DNA of 64,000 nucleotides from Bacteroidetes bacterium GWF2_41_31 (GTDB lineage Bacteria > Bacteroidota > Bacteroidia > Bacteroidales > F082): assembly GCA_001769215.1 (NCBI GenBank), contig MEOL01000035.1, positions 1-64,000 of the forward strand. Direction: 5' to 3'. Position numbers and translations under genes: made by a program. Under the pieces are notes generated by a model, which saw only the letters and a list, made by a program, of their open reading frames with translations, was not told the DNA's origin and made no database searches. Below, piece by piece: positions 27,304 through 37,286 of this stretch (position 1 is the stretch's first letter; each line of letters begins with the position of its first letter).

Positions 27304-28878
27304 ATGAATATTCAGAAAGAAATAAACCGCCGCCGTACTTTTGCCATTATCAGCCATCCCGATGCGGGTAAAACAACCCTGACCGAAAAGCTGTTGCTTT
27401 TTGGTGGTGCCATTCAGGTGGCAGGGGCCGTAAAATCGAATAAAATAAAAAAAACGGCTACTTCCGACTGGATGGAAATTGAGCGACAGCGTGGTATTTC
27501 GGTGGCCACTTCCGTGATGGGTTTTGAATACAACGACATCAAAATCAATATCCTCGACACTCCAGGCCATCAGGACTTTGCCGAAGATACCTTTAGAACA
27601 CTCACCGCCGTGGACAGTGTAATCGTGGTGATCGACGTGGCCAAAGGCGTTGAACCTCAAACAGAAAAACTGGTGGAAGTTTGCCGCATGAGAAAAACAC
27701 CTACCATCGTTTTCATCAACAAAATGGACCGTCCCGGTAAAGATGCCTTTGAATTGCTGGATGAAATTGAAAAAAAACTACACCTTCGGGTAACACCACT
27801 CAGCTGGCCCATCAATATGGGATCAAATTTTAAAGGCGTCTACAATATTTTCTCGCAGAATTTGAACCTGTTTACCCCCAACAAACAAACCATTCAGGAA
27901 GGCATCGAAATAAACGACATCAACAGTCCCGAATTGGATCAATATTTACCCAAAGACGCCAAAAAATTGCGTGAAGAGGTGGCACTCGCCGCGGGTGTTT
28001 ATCCCCCCATGGATGTGCAGCAATACCTGGACGGAGATTTGTCGCCGGTATTTTTCGGGAGTGCGCTGAACAATTTTGGGGTGAAAGAATTGTTGGACAA
28101 CTTTATTTCATTCGCACCCACTCCCCGCGGAAAAGACAGCGACGTGCGTCATGTAAACCCTGACGATGAAGCTTTTACGGGATTTGTATTTAAAATCCAT
28201 GCCAACATGGATCCCAACCACCGCGATCGCATCGCTTTTGTGAGGGTGGTTTCGGGGGTTTTTCTGCGCAACACCAACTACTTGCATGTGAGGCTCAACA
28301 GAAAGCTGAAGTTTGCCAGTCCCACAGCGTTTATGGCACAAAAGAAAAGTGTGGTGGACGAGATGTTCCCGGGCGATATCGTGGGTTTGCACGATACAGG
28401 CAATTTCAAAATCGGGGATACGCTCACCGAAGGTGAAATACTCAACTACAAAGGCATCCCCAGCTTTTCACCCGAATTGTTCAAATACATTGAAAATGCC
28501 GATCCTTTAAAATCGAAACAACTGGCCAAAGGCATCGACCAGTTGATGGACGAAGGAGTGGCACAGCTTTTTACCGGGAAACACACCGGACGAAAAATCA
28601 TTGGAACCGTAGGGGCTCTTCAGTTTGAAGTAATTCAGTATCGCCTTGAACATGAATACAATGCCAAATGCCGCTACGAACACATTACCTTGTACAAAAC
28701 GGCCTGGTTCACCAGCAAGAACAAAGCCCAACTAGAGGACTTCCAAGCCCGGAAAGCCAACCAGATAGCACTGGACAAAGAAGGCCGGGAGGTGTTTTTA
28801 GCCGATTCACAATTTTCGCTGCAAATGGCCCAGGATAAATACAAGGATATCCAATTCCACTTTACATCGGAATTCTAG
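27304..28878 (+). CDS. prfC: Peptide chain release factor 3
   Basis: Translational GTPase that recycles RF1/RF2 after termination. G motifs HPDAGKTTL (G1), DTPGHQDF (G3) and NKMD (G4) are clear, as are the RF3-specific [25 protein letters not shown] switch region and the C-terminal [22 protein letters not shown]. The 524 residues are standard. It stands alone with its own promoter box and ends before a double hairpin terminator region. Confidence 0.97.
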   Translation: MNIQKEINRRRTFAIISHPDAGKTTLTEKLLLFGGAIQVAGAVKSNKIKKTATSDWMEIERQRGISVATSVMGFEYNDIKINILDTPGHQDFAEDTFRTLTAVDSVIVVIDVAKGVEPQTEKLVEVCRMRKTPTIVFINKMDRPGKDAFELLDEIEKKLHLRVTPLSWPINMGSNFKGVYNIFSQNLNLFTPNKQTIQEGIEINDINSPELDQYLPKDAKKLREEVALAAGVYPPMDVQQYLDGDLSPVFFGSALNNFGVKELLDNFISFAPTPRGKDSDVRHVNPDDEAFTGFVFKIHANMDPNHRDRIAFVRVVSGVFLRNTNYLHVRLNRKLKFASPTAFMAQKKSVVDEMFPGDIVGLHDTGNFKIGDTLTEGEILNYKGIPSFSPELFKYIENADPLKSKQLAKGIDQLMDEGVAQLFTGKHTGRKIIGTVGALQFEVIQYRLEHEYNAKCRYEHITLYKTAWFTSKNKAQLEDFQARKANQIALDKEGREVFLADSQFSLQMAQDKYKDIQFHFTSEF

Positions 28879-28888
28879 TCTGTCAAAA

Positions 28889-28921
28889 AACTTTTCCAAA
28901 GTTTGGAACTTTGGAAAAGTT
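28889..28921 (-). terminator. Terminator for the BNR-type gene (minus strand)
   Basis: Perfect 13-bp stem: AACTTTTCCAAAG (28889-28901) and its reverse complement (28909-28921). On the minus strand it is followed by a T-run (TTTTTT over 28885-28890), so it ends the minus-strand gene at 28997-30859. Confidence 0.7.
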
Positions 28922-28932
28922 AAGACCAAACG

Positions 28933-28968
28933 AAAACGGACGAATTCTTAATTGAATTCGTCCGTTTT
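28933..28968 (+). terminator. Terminator for prfC
   Basis: Perfect 15-bp stem (28933-28947 with 28954-28968, six-base loop TTAATT) flanked by A4 on the left and T4 on the right, so it works in both directions. It lies between the convergent prfC and T9SS genes. Confidence 0.8.
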
Positions 28969-28996
28969 ACTTTCTTTTTGCAAATGAGATGATTAT

Positions 28997-30859
28997 TTAT
29001 TCCACCATCATCTTGTGGGTCACTTTATTCTGCCCGGCAGTCACTGTATAAAAATAAACTCCGGTTGTAAGTTGACTTCCGTCGATCTTAAGTGTGTGAT
29101 TACCGATAGACTTTAAACCGTAACTGTTAGCAACCACCTTCTGGCCTGTCAAGGTATAAACCTCAAGACTTACATTTGAAGCGATATTAAGGGATACTTC
29201 GACATAAGTTTGACCACTAAATGGGTTTGGGAAATTCTGGGTTATTTCGAAGGCCTGTCCAACAGTTTCATTAACATTCACCTGTAAAGGATTGATTGGC
29301 AAATAAACCATAGAGTTCAAGACAGGTGGATGAGAAGGAGGATCGGGCTGTATTGAAGTACCAGCATAGCTATCAGACTGATATAAAATGTGGATTTGGT
29401 TGTCAACTTCACTAATCACCGCAGATGGAAAAACGCACTCACTCACCAAATGGAAAATATCCCCGGTAGTGTTATGGAATGAGCTCCAGGTAGCACCACC
29501 ATCTTCAGTTGAAACATTCCAAATACTGCGATAAGTATTGCCTTGAACATCCACCCTGCGTACATCATAGCTCGAATAAATGATGGTTACAATCGGCACA
29601 TTGTTAACATCTCTATTAAATACCAGTTGAGGGAAGCTTGTCATTCCTGTACCATATGGGGTAAGGCCCTTAACCGTATCACCAGGAGAGGGGCCCTGGA
29701 CCACCCAGGCGGCAAGACATCCGGCAGCTTCTAAGGCATCAGGGTCACCCAGAATTGTTGAATCCAGAACAGGTTTGTCCTCGTTCCAATAGATAAGCCC
29801 ATCGGCTCCAAAGCTATAGTAAATGGCATCATTCCATGAGTAATATGTCCTGCCAAAAGCTACGTGTATTTTTCCTTCATCATCGAACAGCAGATCAGAC
29901 GTACCGTCAGAAGCCCAATAGGCATCAAAAGGCATCGTTCCATCCTGAAGAGGGTACGGGCTTTGGAAGAAAGTAATTTTTTCCCATGACTCACCATCAT
30001 TTTCTGATTTAAATATCAAACCATCAGAAATTCCATTATTCAAAGCGAAAGCAATAACACCATTTTTTGATTTAGCCCAATCATAAGTGTCAGCAGAAGC
30101 AAATCCAATATCATCAGAAGTTAGTCCTTCTATTATCACATGTTCATAATCCCAGGTTTGCCCACCATCAATACTACGAGAGTATAGAAGAGCGCCATCA
30201 AGCCCTTCATATGGTGTTCCCCCATTACCTGTACTTTTTGTAACATAAATCACGTGAATAATTTCATTATTTTCACCAGATGTCATCAAACGCGGCCATG
30301 AAATGTCTTCATGTCCGGCAGGGCCAATGAGAGTAAAATAATTCCAATCACCCTCGCCTTTATTAGGTCGCCAGCTAAAGACAAATCCATCAGATGTAAA
30401 GGTGTGAGCACAAACAAGCTCTCCATTTGCACCATAAGGCGCGTAACTAGGCCATCCGGTTCTCACATTTTCGATGCGTGCAGCAGGAATCGAACCCCAC
30501 GAAGTTCCATCGAAGTAGTTATATCCGGTGCCTCTGTCGGCATAATTTGGGGCATTCATGCCTCGCGTCCAGGTAGCACCTATGGTGCCATCATCAAAGG
30601 CCCATATTCGTTGAGCCATCGTTGAATTGGACTGTAGATCATAGAAGGTTTCACCTATTACAATGTCCTGCCCTCTTTCATTGGAGGTATAGGGATTGAT
30701 GTCAGTAGAACCAGGTACCAACTCCTGATCCCCACCACCTTTTCTCTCAACAGCTTTACTGTATTTAGGATTGGGTTTGAGCAGACTCATCTGTGCAAGA
30801 ACCGATAAGGTCAGCCCAAAGAACAAAAATAAGGATAGAATTTTCTTCATATTGCGCAT
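28997..30859 (-). CDS. T9SS-sorted secreted protein with Asp-box (BNR) repeats
   Basis: 620 residues: signal peptide (MKKILSLFLFFGLTLSVLAQ), a sialidase-like beta-propeller with Asp-box motifs SIDGGQTW, SENDGESW and STEDGGATW, and a type A sorting domain at the C-terminus (NFPNPFSGQTYVEVSLN...TTGVYFYTVTAGQNKVTHKMMVE). BNR propellers occur in glycosidases and in pure binding proteins; catalytic residues of sialidases are not evident, so no enzyme activity is assigned. ATG at 30859 or 30850. Confidence 0.8.
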   Translation of the reverse strand: MRNMKKILSLFLFFGLTLSVLAQMSLLKPNPKYSKAVERKGGGDQELVPGSTDINPYTSNERGQDIVIGETFYDLQSNSTMAQRIWAFDDGTIGATWTRGMNAPNYADRGTGYNYFDGTSWGSIPAARIENVRTGWPSYAPYGANGELVCAHTFTSDGFVFSWRPNKGEGDWNYFTLIGPAGHEDISWPRLMTSGENNEIIHVIYVTKSTGNGGTPYEGLDGALLYSRSIDGGQTWDYEHVIIEGLTSDDIGFASADTYDWAKSKNGVIAFALNNGISDGLIFKSENDGESWEKITFFQSPYPLQDGTMPFDAYWASDGTSDLLFDDEGKIHVAFGRTYYSWNDAIYYSFGADGLIYWNEDKPVLDSTILGDPDALEAAGCLAAWVVQGPSPGDTVKGLTPYGTGMTSFPQLVFNRDVNNVPIVTIIYSSYDVRRVDVQGNTYRSIWNVSTEDGGATWSSFHNTTGDIFHLVSECVFPSAVISEVDNQIHILYQSDSYAGTSIQPDPPSHPPVLNSMVYLPINPLQVNVNETVGQAFEITQNFPNPFSGQTYVEVSLNIASNVSLEVYTLTGQKVVANSYGLKSIGNHTLKIDGSQLTTGVYFYTVTAGQNKVTHKMMVE

Positions 30860-31113
30860 TTTTAAAATTTGATATTAAAGGCTATAAAAGTAATGAATTT
30901 TACAACCGGGATTTAAAAGCAATGGTATTTTATTGCACTTACAGTGTTTTGAAACGAATCATGAAATTGAAAAGATGCTGGTTGACTTTAATTCTTTGAT
31001 TTTGCACCCCAAACCGACCATGCAAATCCCGGGCAATAGGTCAGTTATTTAATCGTTACTTTGACATGGTTAATGATTAACAAACATTAGAAAAATTTGT
31101 TACGGAATCAACT

Positions 31114-31121
31114 TATATTTG
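31114..31121 (+). promoter_or_regulatory. -7 box before the LptF/LptG gene
   Basis: TATATTTG, exact TAnnTTTG match, 26 bases before the ATG at 31148. The 288-base gap 30860-31147 holds nothing else that I can support. Confidence 0.5.
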
Positions 31122-31147
31122 CACTGCAATAAACCACTAAAACACGA

Positions 31148-32596
31148 ATGAAAAAACTGTATTCCTACATGCTCAAGCAATATCTGGGGCCATTCGTGTT
31201 TACATTTTTTGTCGCGCTCTTTATTTTGCTGTTGCAATTTTTATGGAAGTACATCGATGATTTGGTGGGTAAAGGATTGGAATGGTATATCATTGCCAAA
31301 CTCATGTTTTATGCCTCTTCCACCTTTGTTCCGTTGGCATTGCCCTTAGCCATATTGCTTTCTTCGCTGATGACCTTTGGTAACCTGGGCGAGCAATATG
31401 AGCTGGTAGCCATGAAGGCAGCGGGCATTTCGCTTCGCAAGGCCATGAAACCATTGGTTATCTTGTCGCTGTTTCTGAGTATTGCCGCTTTTCTGTTTTC
31501 CAATTATGTATTGCCTGTGGCGAACCTTAAATTTGGCTCACTCCTGTACGATGTCCGTCAGCAAAAGTTGGCCTTTAATCTAACAGAAGGTATTTATTAT
31601 CAGGGTATTGATAATTACGTTATCAGAGCCGGGAGGAAAGACAAGGACAACAAGACCATCTATGACATTACCATTTACGACCATACCGATCGCATGGGGA
31701 ATACCATTGTTACCACCGCTGACAAAGGTTTTATGGAGATGTCGGCCGACAAAAAACGCATTATCTTTACTTTATTCGACGGTATCCGGTATGCCGACAT
31801 CACCAACGTGGCCAACTACCGCAAAACCAGACCGTTCGAATCTACAAAATTCGACAAACAAATTCTTACCTTCGACCTGACGGAGTTTAAACTGAACCGA
31901 ACCAACGAGGAATTGTTTAAGTCGCATTACTCCATGCTGAACATCGAACAGCTCAATGTCGCCATCGATTCGCTTAACACCAAGAGAAACGAGGCTTTGG
32001 AACGATATAAAATTAATTTTTTAAAAAGATACCCGACCATTCAGGTGAAGGATACTTCAAAAGCCAATCAATCTCCTGCCCTCATCGCCATGACCGACAA
32101 AGATGGGGACACGTTGACCTTGTCGCTTCTTTCCAGTTACACCCTCGAAGACCAGGATATAATTTTAGAAAGTGCATTAAAAGGGGCCAGGGCAGCCAAA
32201 GACAACATTATCAACTATAGCAAAGAAATTGAGTCGCGCGAATCGAACATGATAAAACATGAGGTTGTCTGGCATCAAAAATTCAAATTAAGCCTTGCCT
32301 GCTTTATCTTCTTCTTCATCGGGGCACCGCTGGGAGCCATCATCCGAAAAGGAGGACTTGGACTTCCGGTGGTAGTTTCCGTTTTGTTCTTCGTACTTTA
32401 CCACATCATTTCCATTACCGGGGAAAAAGCAGTAAAAACAGGCGACTGGAATGTTAATTTCGGCATTTGGCTTTCCACACTGGTTATTTTACCCCTGGGA
32501 TTGTTTCTAACTTACAAAGCCACCACCGATGCCCAATTGATGGACACCGAAAGCTGGCAGAAGTTCTTCAAAAAGCTACATTTCAAAAAGAAATAA
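31148..32596 (+). CDS. LptF/LptG family LPS-export permease
   Basis: Membrane subunit of the LptB2FG ABC exporter moving lipopolysaccharide from inner to outer membrane. Three N-terminal membrane segments (MKKLYSYMLKQYLGPFVFTFFVALFILLLQF...FVPLALPLAILLSSLMTFGNLGEQYELVAMKAAGIS, the last part being the coupling-helix signature), a periplasmic beta-jellyroll domain (about 125-360) and three C-terminal membrane segments (about 375-465) are present. Whether it equals LptF or LptG cannot be decided. It begins a plus-strand run with two glycosyltransferases and a nitroreductase. Confidence 0.9.
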   Translation: MKKLYSYMLKQYLGPFVFTFFVALFILLLQFLWKYIDDLVGKGLEWYIIAKLMFYASSTFVPLALPLAILLSSLMTFGNLGEQYELVAMKAAGISLRKAMKPLVILSLFLSIAAFLFSNYVLPVANLKFGSLLYDVRQQKLAFNLTEGIYYQGIDNYVIRAGRKDKDNKTIYDITIYDHTDRMGNTIVTTADKGFMEMSADKKRIIFTLFDGIRYADITNVANYRKTRPFESTKFDKQILTFDLTEFKLNRTNEELFKSHYSMLNIEQLNVAIDSLNTKRNEALERYKINFLKRYPTIQVKDTSKANQSPALIAMTDKDGDTLTLSLLSSYTLEDQDIILESALKGARAAKDNIINYSKEIESRESNMIKHEVVWHQKFKLSLACFIFFFIGAPLGAIIRKGGLGLPVVVSVLFFVLYHIISITGEKAVKTGDWNVNFGIWLSTLVILPLGLFLTYKATTDAQLMDTESWQKFFKKLHFKKK

Positions 32597-32601
32597 GGGG
32601 C

Positions 32602-33828
32602 ATGCAGGAGGATTCAACTTCATCAACCAACAGGCTAAACATCCTGTTTATTTGCAATAAATCGCCTTGGCCGGCACATGAAGGTGGCCCTATTGCCATG
32701 AACAACCTCATTGAGGGGCTGGCTGACGCCGGGCATCTGGTAAAGGTACTCGCCATCAACACGAATAAATATGCCGTTGACCCCAAAGAAATTCCCTCTG
32801 AATACCATGAAAAAACCCACATCGAACTTGTATATATTGATCTTTCCATCAAACCCGTATCAGCATTTTTAAACCTGTTTACAAAAAAATCTTATCATGT
32901 GGAGCGATTCATTTCCAAGGACTTCGATTGTAAATTAAGGGAAGTGCTTATGCGGGATTGCTATGATATCGTGCAGGTGGAAACCTTGTTTATGTCTCCT
33001 TACCTGAACACCATCAGGGAATTGTCGCAGGCTAAAATCGTGTTACGTGCCCACAATATTGAACACCGGATTTGGAAACGGGTGGCTTCCATTACAAAAA
33101 ACCAGTTTAAAAAGTTGTATTTAAAACACCTCAGTTCCATGTTGGAGCGATACGAAAAAGAGGTGATCAAAGAGTACGATGGCGTGGTGCCTATTTCATC
33201 CTTTGATGCTCCTTTTTTTCAAAATCTTACCAGCCAACCGGTGATGGCGCTGCCAACCGGCATCGACCCCAACCGGATTCCCGAAATCAGGACCGGCGAA
33301 ACGGAACATGCCTTGTTCCACATCGGGGCCATGAACTGGATGCCCAACGAAGAAGGAATTAAATGGTTTATTGATCAGGTCTGGCCCGGAGTGCATGCTG
33401 AACTGCCCGATCTGAAGTTCTATCTGGCGGGACGGGAAATGCCATCCTGGCTAAGTGATTTAAAATCTGACCAAATTGAGGTGGTTGGAGAAGTACCCGA
33501 TGCTTACGGTTTCATACAATCCAAATCGATCCTCATCGCTCCACTTTTTTCGGGAAGTGGCATCCGGATCAAGATTATAGAGAGCATGGCCATGGGCAAA
33601 GCGGTAATTTCAACCACCATTGGTGCCGAAGGAATTAATTACACAAACGGTGTAAACATATTGATTGCCGATGATGCCGACGAATTTGTCCTGGCCATTA
33701 AAACACTTTATCTAAATCCTGAAAAAGCAAAAGTCATGGGCAAAGAAGCACAAAAACTGATCTTCCGCGACCACAACACCCCTAAAATTATTCAACAATT
33801 GGTGGGCTTCTATCGCGATATTTTATGA
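32602..33828 (+). CDS. Family 4-like glycosyltransferase
   Basis: GT-B fold enzyme of 408 residues. The N-terminal part has ILFICNKSPWPAHEGGPIAMNNLIEGL; the C-terminal donor domain has HIGAMNWMPNEEGIKWFIDQVWP and APLFSGSGIRIKIIESMAMGKAVISTTIGAEGI, the E-x7-E-type region of GT4 enzymes. It begins at ATG 32602, 5 bases after the permease stop, with AAGGGG in front; the longer frame that reaches into the permease gene is rejected. It likely builds a surface polysaccharide. Confidence 0.85.
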   Translation: MQEDSTSSTNRLNILFICNKSPWPAHEGGPIAMNNLIEGLADAGHLVKVLAINTNKYAVDPKEIPSEYHEKTHIELVYIDLSIKPVSAFLNLFTKKSYHVERFISKDFDCKLREVLMRDCYDIVQVETLFMSPYLNTIRELSQAKIVLRAHNIEHRIWKRVASITKNQFKKLYLKHLSSMLERYEKEVIKEYDGVVPISSFDAPFFQNLTSQPVMALPTGIDPNRIPEIRTGETEHALFHIGAMNWMPNEEGIKWFIDQVWPGVHAELPDLKFYLAGREMPSWLSDLKSDQIEVVGEVPDAYGFIQSKSILIAPLFSGSGIRIKIIESMAMGKAVISTTIGAEGINYTNGVNILIADDADEFVLAIKTLYLNPEKAKVMGKEAQKLIFRDHNTPKIIQQLVGFYRDIL

Positions 33829-33879
33829 CTTTTGCCAGGAAACAATGCAGTAGTGGACAAATCACCTCTATTGCAATAA

Positions 33880-35073
33880 ATGATTAAACCGATTATGCGC
33901 ATTTTTATTCTGCTCTCAAGAATTCCATATCCCCTTGAAAAAGGAGATAAATTAAGGGCTTTCCATCAGATTAAAGAATTGTCGAGGAACAATGAGATCA
34001 TCCTCTGTGCGTTAAATCCGGTTTCTCATATCGACAAGCAGAAAGCATTCAGCAGCCTTCAACCCTATTGCCGATCGATAAATTTTCTAGACCTGCCGCT
34101 ATATGGGAGACTGGTCAACGTGGTTCGGGCATTTTTCTCTTCACTCCCTTTGCAGTCGGGCTATTTCTACAACTACCGGGTTGCCGGTGAAATACGCCGT
34201 TTGATAAAAGAATATAAACCCGATCACATTTATTGTCAACTGATTAGAACCGCAGAATATGTAAAAAACATTCCCATCAGGAAAACCATCGATTATCAGG
34301 ATGTTTTTTCTTATGGGATGAAACGCCGCATTGCCAGATCCAACTTCTTTTTACGTCCCTTTATCAAATTGGAATTCAACAGGCTATCAAATTACGAAGC
34401 CCACGTTTTCGATCTTTTCGACCACCACACCATGATTTCCGTCCCCGACCGTGATTTGATACCACATGTGGACAGGCACCGCATTAAGGTAGTCCTCAAT
34501 GGGGTGGATCATGAATTTTTTAAACCACGGCAAACCAGAAAAAAAACAGATGTGGTGTTCACGGGCAACATGGCTTATCCGCCCAACGTGGACGCTGCTT
34601 GTTTTTTAGCGAAAGAAATCATGCCCCTCGTTTGGAAATCCAATCCTGGGGTTACCTTGTTACTGGCCGGGGCAAGCCCTGATCATCGGGTAACAGCTTT
34701 AAAATCAGAAAAAGTACAGGTCAGCGGCTGGATGGACGATATCAGGGAAGCTTATGCCACTTCTCGAGTATTTATTGCCCCCATGCGTCTGGGAACAGGG
34801 TTGCAAAACAAACTCCTTGAAGCAATGGCGATGAAGCTCCCAACCATCACCACCGCTCTGGCAAACAATGCCTTAAACGCGGTAGAGAATGTGGAAATTC
34901 TGGTTGGTGAAGACGCGCCTGCGCTGGCCTCTCACATCCTCAATTTACTCAACGATCATGATCTCTGCGAACTCATAGCCGAAAACGGCCATCAGTTTGT
35001 GTTGCACAATTACAATTGGAGGGAGGCTACCCGTCAATTGGAAGAATTAATTCATTCTGACCCAACTTTATAA
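33880..35073 (+). CDS. GT4-like glycosyltransferase (sugar transferase, TIGR03087-like)
   Basis: 397 residues. The opening ILLSRIPYPLEKGDKLRAFHQIKELSRNNEI and the donor domain VVFTGNMAYPPNVDAACFLAKEIMPLVW...IAPMRLGTGLQNKLLEAMAMKLPTITTALANNAL match a group of sugar transferases first named in exosortase-linked polysaccharide clusters. No exosortase gene is in this window. Starts at 33880 or at the second ATG, 33895. It belongs to the same run as the preceding glycosyltransferase. Confidence 0.8.
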   Translation: MIKPIMRIFILLSRIPYPLEKGDKLRAFHQIKELSRNNEIILCALNPVSHIDKQKAFSSLQPYCRSINFLDLPLYGRLVNVVRAFFSSLPLQSGYFYNYRVAGEIRRLIKEYKPDHIYCQLIRTAEYVKNIPIRKTIDYQDVFSYGMKRRIARSNFFLRPFIKLEFNRLSNYEAHVFDLFDHHTMISVPDRDLIPHVDRHRIKVVLNGVDHEFFKPRQTRKKTDVVFTGNMAYPPNVDAACFLAKEIMPLVWKSNPGVTLLLAGASPDHRVTALKSEKVQVSGWMDDIREAYATSRVFIAPMRLGTGLQNKLLEAMAMKLPTITTALANNALNAVENVEILVGEDAPALASHILNLLNDHDLCELIAENGHQFVLHNYNWREATRQLEELIHSDPTL

Positions 35074-35084
35074 ATTTCCAACCG

Positions 35085-35669
35085 ATGCTAAAAGACCTTG
35101 TGCTGAAAAACCGAAGTTACAGGAAGTTTCATTTTGATCAAAAAGTGGAAATAGATGAACTGAGGCAGTTGGTAGACCTGGCCCGCCTCACGCCTTCTTC
35201 AAAAAACAGGCAACCGCTCAAGTATATTCTGGTAACCGATCCCGAAGACAGCCACTTTGTTTTTAAACACCTCAAATGGGCATGGTTTTTAAAGAATTGG
35301 AATGGGCCGGCTTCCCACGAACAACCTCCGTCCTATGTTATTCTGGCCCTGGATAAAGACATCAATGAACAGGCCGATATTGATGCCGGAATTGTGAGTC
35401 AAACCATCCTACTGGGTGCAACCGAAATGAATATGGGGGGTTGTATCATCCGTACGGTGAACCGGTACGAACTTAAGAAATATTTTCAACTTCCTGATTC
35501 GTATGAGATTATCCTGGTAATTGCCATTGGATATCCAAATCAGCAGGTCAGGCTAAGCGAAGTAAAGCCAGATGGCGATACCCAATATTATGAAGAGCCC
35601 GGCGGAGTGCATGTGGTACCAAAACGATCGCTGGATGATTTGATTATTCTGCCTAAAAGCAAGGGTTGA
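35085..35669 (+). CDS. Nitroreductase-family flavoprotein
   Basis: 194-residue FMN-dependent nitroreductase-like protein. The N-terminal NRSYRKFHFDQ (FMN phosphate-binding Arg pair) and LTPSSKNRQPLKYILV motifs and the later GATEMNMGGCIIRTVNR stretch are characteristic. The physiological substrate is unknown. It starts 11 bases after the glycosyltransferase stop, so it may be part of the polysaccharide operon or merely read through. Confidence 0.8.
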   Translation: MLKDLVLKNRSYRKFHFDQKVEIDELRQLVDLARLTPSSKNRQPLKYILVTDPEDSHFVFKHLKWAWFLKNWNGPASHEQPPSYVILALDKDINEQADIDAGIVSQTILLGATEMNMGGCIIRTVNRYELKKYFQLPDSYEIILVIAIGYPNQQVRLSEVKPDGDTQYYEEPGGVHVVPKRSLDDLIILPKSKG

Positions 35670-35704
35670 TGCGATTTTTGTCTGGGTGGTTCTTAGGAAA
35701 TGCT

Positions 35705-35712
35705 TAATTTTG
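35705..35712 (+). promoter_or_regulatory. -7 box before hisS
   Basis: TAATTTTG, exact TAnnTTTG match, 26 bases before the ATG at 35739. An AAGGA lies at 35724-35728, one of the few recognisable Shine-Dalgarno-like sites in the window. Confidence 0.5.
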
Positions 35713-35738
35713 CCACACTTTTTAAGGATTAACTCTGC

Positions 35739-37109
35739 ATGGCACAAATAATCGGTATTCCGAAAGGAACCAGGGATTTTAATCCCGATCAAATGATCAA
35801 GAGGAATTTTCTCTTCGATACCATCAAAACGGTTTTTCAACAATATGGATACCTGCCCATCGAAACTCCGTCGATGGAAAACCTCAGCACCCTGATGGGA
35901 AAATATGGTGAAGAAGGTGACAAACTTTTGTTTAAGGTGCTCAATTCAGGGAATTACCTTTCCAGGGTGAAACCTGAAATGATTCAGGAAGAATCGTTGG
36001 GTAAAATCACCACTCAAATTGCAGAAAAAGGGTTGCGGTACGACCTGACTGTCCCTTTTGCGCGCTTCGTGGTGCAACACCGTAACGACCTCACTTTTCC
36101 ATTTAAAAGGTATCAGATTCAGCCCGTTTGGCGTGCCGACAAACCCCAAAAAGGAAGGTACCGGGAGTTTTTTCAATGTGATGTGGACGTCATCGGAAGC
36201 CATTCACTTTTAAATGAAGTGGAACTGGTAAGGATGATAGACGACGTTTTTAAAAAACTGAATATCGAAATTGTCATCAAGCTCAACAACAGAAAAATCC
36301 TGAGTGGCATTGCACAAACCATCGACAAACCTGAGATGATTACCGATCTGACCACCGCCATCGACAAACTGGATAAAATTGGTCTCGAAAAGGTTTATGA
36401 AGAGCTCCAACAAAAAGGATTTTCACAAGAAAATATTGATCGCCTGGCTCCGATTATTCACCTGCAAGGTGATAACGGCCAAAAGCTGGAAGCCCTTCAG
36501 GAACTGATCGGACATACCCCGGAAGGCAGCCTGGGAGTTACCGAACTAAAAACGGTGCTTCAACACCTGGCCACACTCAACATTAAAGCAAAAGTTGAAC
36601 TTGACCAGTCATTGGCCAGGGGCTTAAATTATTATACCGGTGCCATTATTGAAGTCAAAGCACAAAATGTTCAAATCGGAAGCATCTGTGGCGGAGGTCG
36701 TTACGATGACCTGACCAGCATTTTCGGACTTGACGGCATGTCGGGGGTTGGTGTTTCGTTTGGTGCCGACCGCATTTATGATGTCATGGAAGAACTTGAA
36801 CTTTTCACTGAAAACGTGCACCACACCACACAAGTATTATTGGTGAATTTTGGTGAAGAGGAAGTCGGACACAGCTTGTTGTTGCTCGAAAAAATTCAGC
36901 AAGCCGGCATCAGGGCCGAATTGTATCCCGACAGCGATAAGTTGAAAAAACAAATGAAGTATGCCGATCAAAAAGGGATTCCTTTGGTTCTGTTGGTTGG
37001 AGAGGAAGAAATAAAATCAGGAAGTTACAACCTGAAGCACATGAAAACCGGTTTGCAGGAAAATATAACCATCGAACAACTCATCAAAATGATCAACATC
37101 AGCCTTTAG
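35739..37109 (+). CDS. hisS: Histidyl-tRNA synthetase
   Basis: Class II aminoacyl-tRNA synthetase. Motif 1 ([21 protein letters not shown]), motif 2 ([32 protein letters not shown]), the histidine-specific loops [15 protein letters not shown] and [12 protein letters not shown], motif 3 ([15 protein letters not shown]) and a C-terminal anticodon-binding domain (about residues 360-450) are all there. Length 456 is normal. Confidence 0.97.
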   Translation: MAQIIGIPKGTRDFNPDQMIKRNFLFDTIKTVFQQYGYLPIETPSMENLSTLMGKYGEEGDKLLFKVLNSGNYLSRVKPEMIQEESLGKITTQIAEKGLRYDLTVPFARFVVQHRNDLTFPFKRYQIQPVWRADKPQKGRYREFFQCDVDVIGSHSLLNEVELVRMIDDVFKKLNIEIVIKLNNRKILSGIAQTIDKPEMITDLTTAIDKLDKIGLEKVYEELQQKGFSQENIDRLAPIIHLQGDNGQKLEALQELIGHTPEGSLGVTELKTVLQHLATLNIKAKVELDQSLARGLNYYTGAIIEVKAQNVQIGSICGGGRYDDLTSIFGLDGMSGVGVSFGADRIYDVMEELELFTENVHHTTQVLLVNFGEEEVGHSLLLLEKIQQAGIRAELYPDSDKLKKQMKYADQKGIPLVLLVGEEEIKSGSYNLKHMKTGLQENITIEQLIKMINISL

Positions 37110-37188
37110 TAATTATGGTGCTGCCACGAAGTTATTCGTTAATTCAAGTGGCGCAAAGACAGAAGTATGCTGATAGCGGGAAGCCAGA

Positions 37189-37206
37189 CCCCGATAACCA
37201 TCGGGG
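37189..37206. repeat. Short hairpin in a GGAAGT-rich spacer
   Basis: CCCCGAT and ATCGGGG (37189-37195, 37200-37206) form a 7-bp stem; the following 30 bases repeat GGAAGTT/GACTTCC. No T-run follows, so a terminator is doubtful. Similar GGAAGTCC...CCGGAAG text occurs at 22110-22160, suggesting a low-complexity intergenic repeat. Confidence 0.35.
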
Positions 37207-37286
37207 GAAGTTGGAAGTTGGACTTCCGTCTCCCGTCTTCAAACCAAATTATTTACCCATAAAATAACAGTAAAATCCTAATAATA

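Noticed and set aside
27262-27660. 132-codon minus-strand frame over the start of prfC
   Set aside because: prfC has all GTPase motifs here; the frame is its shadow.
32467-32601. N-terminal extension of the glycosyltransferase into the LptF/G gene
   Set aside because: ATG 32602 has a purine-rich site in front and begins the normal fold.
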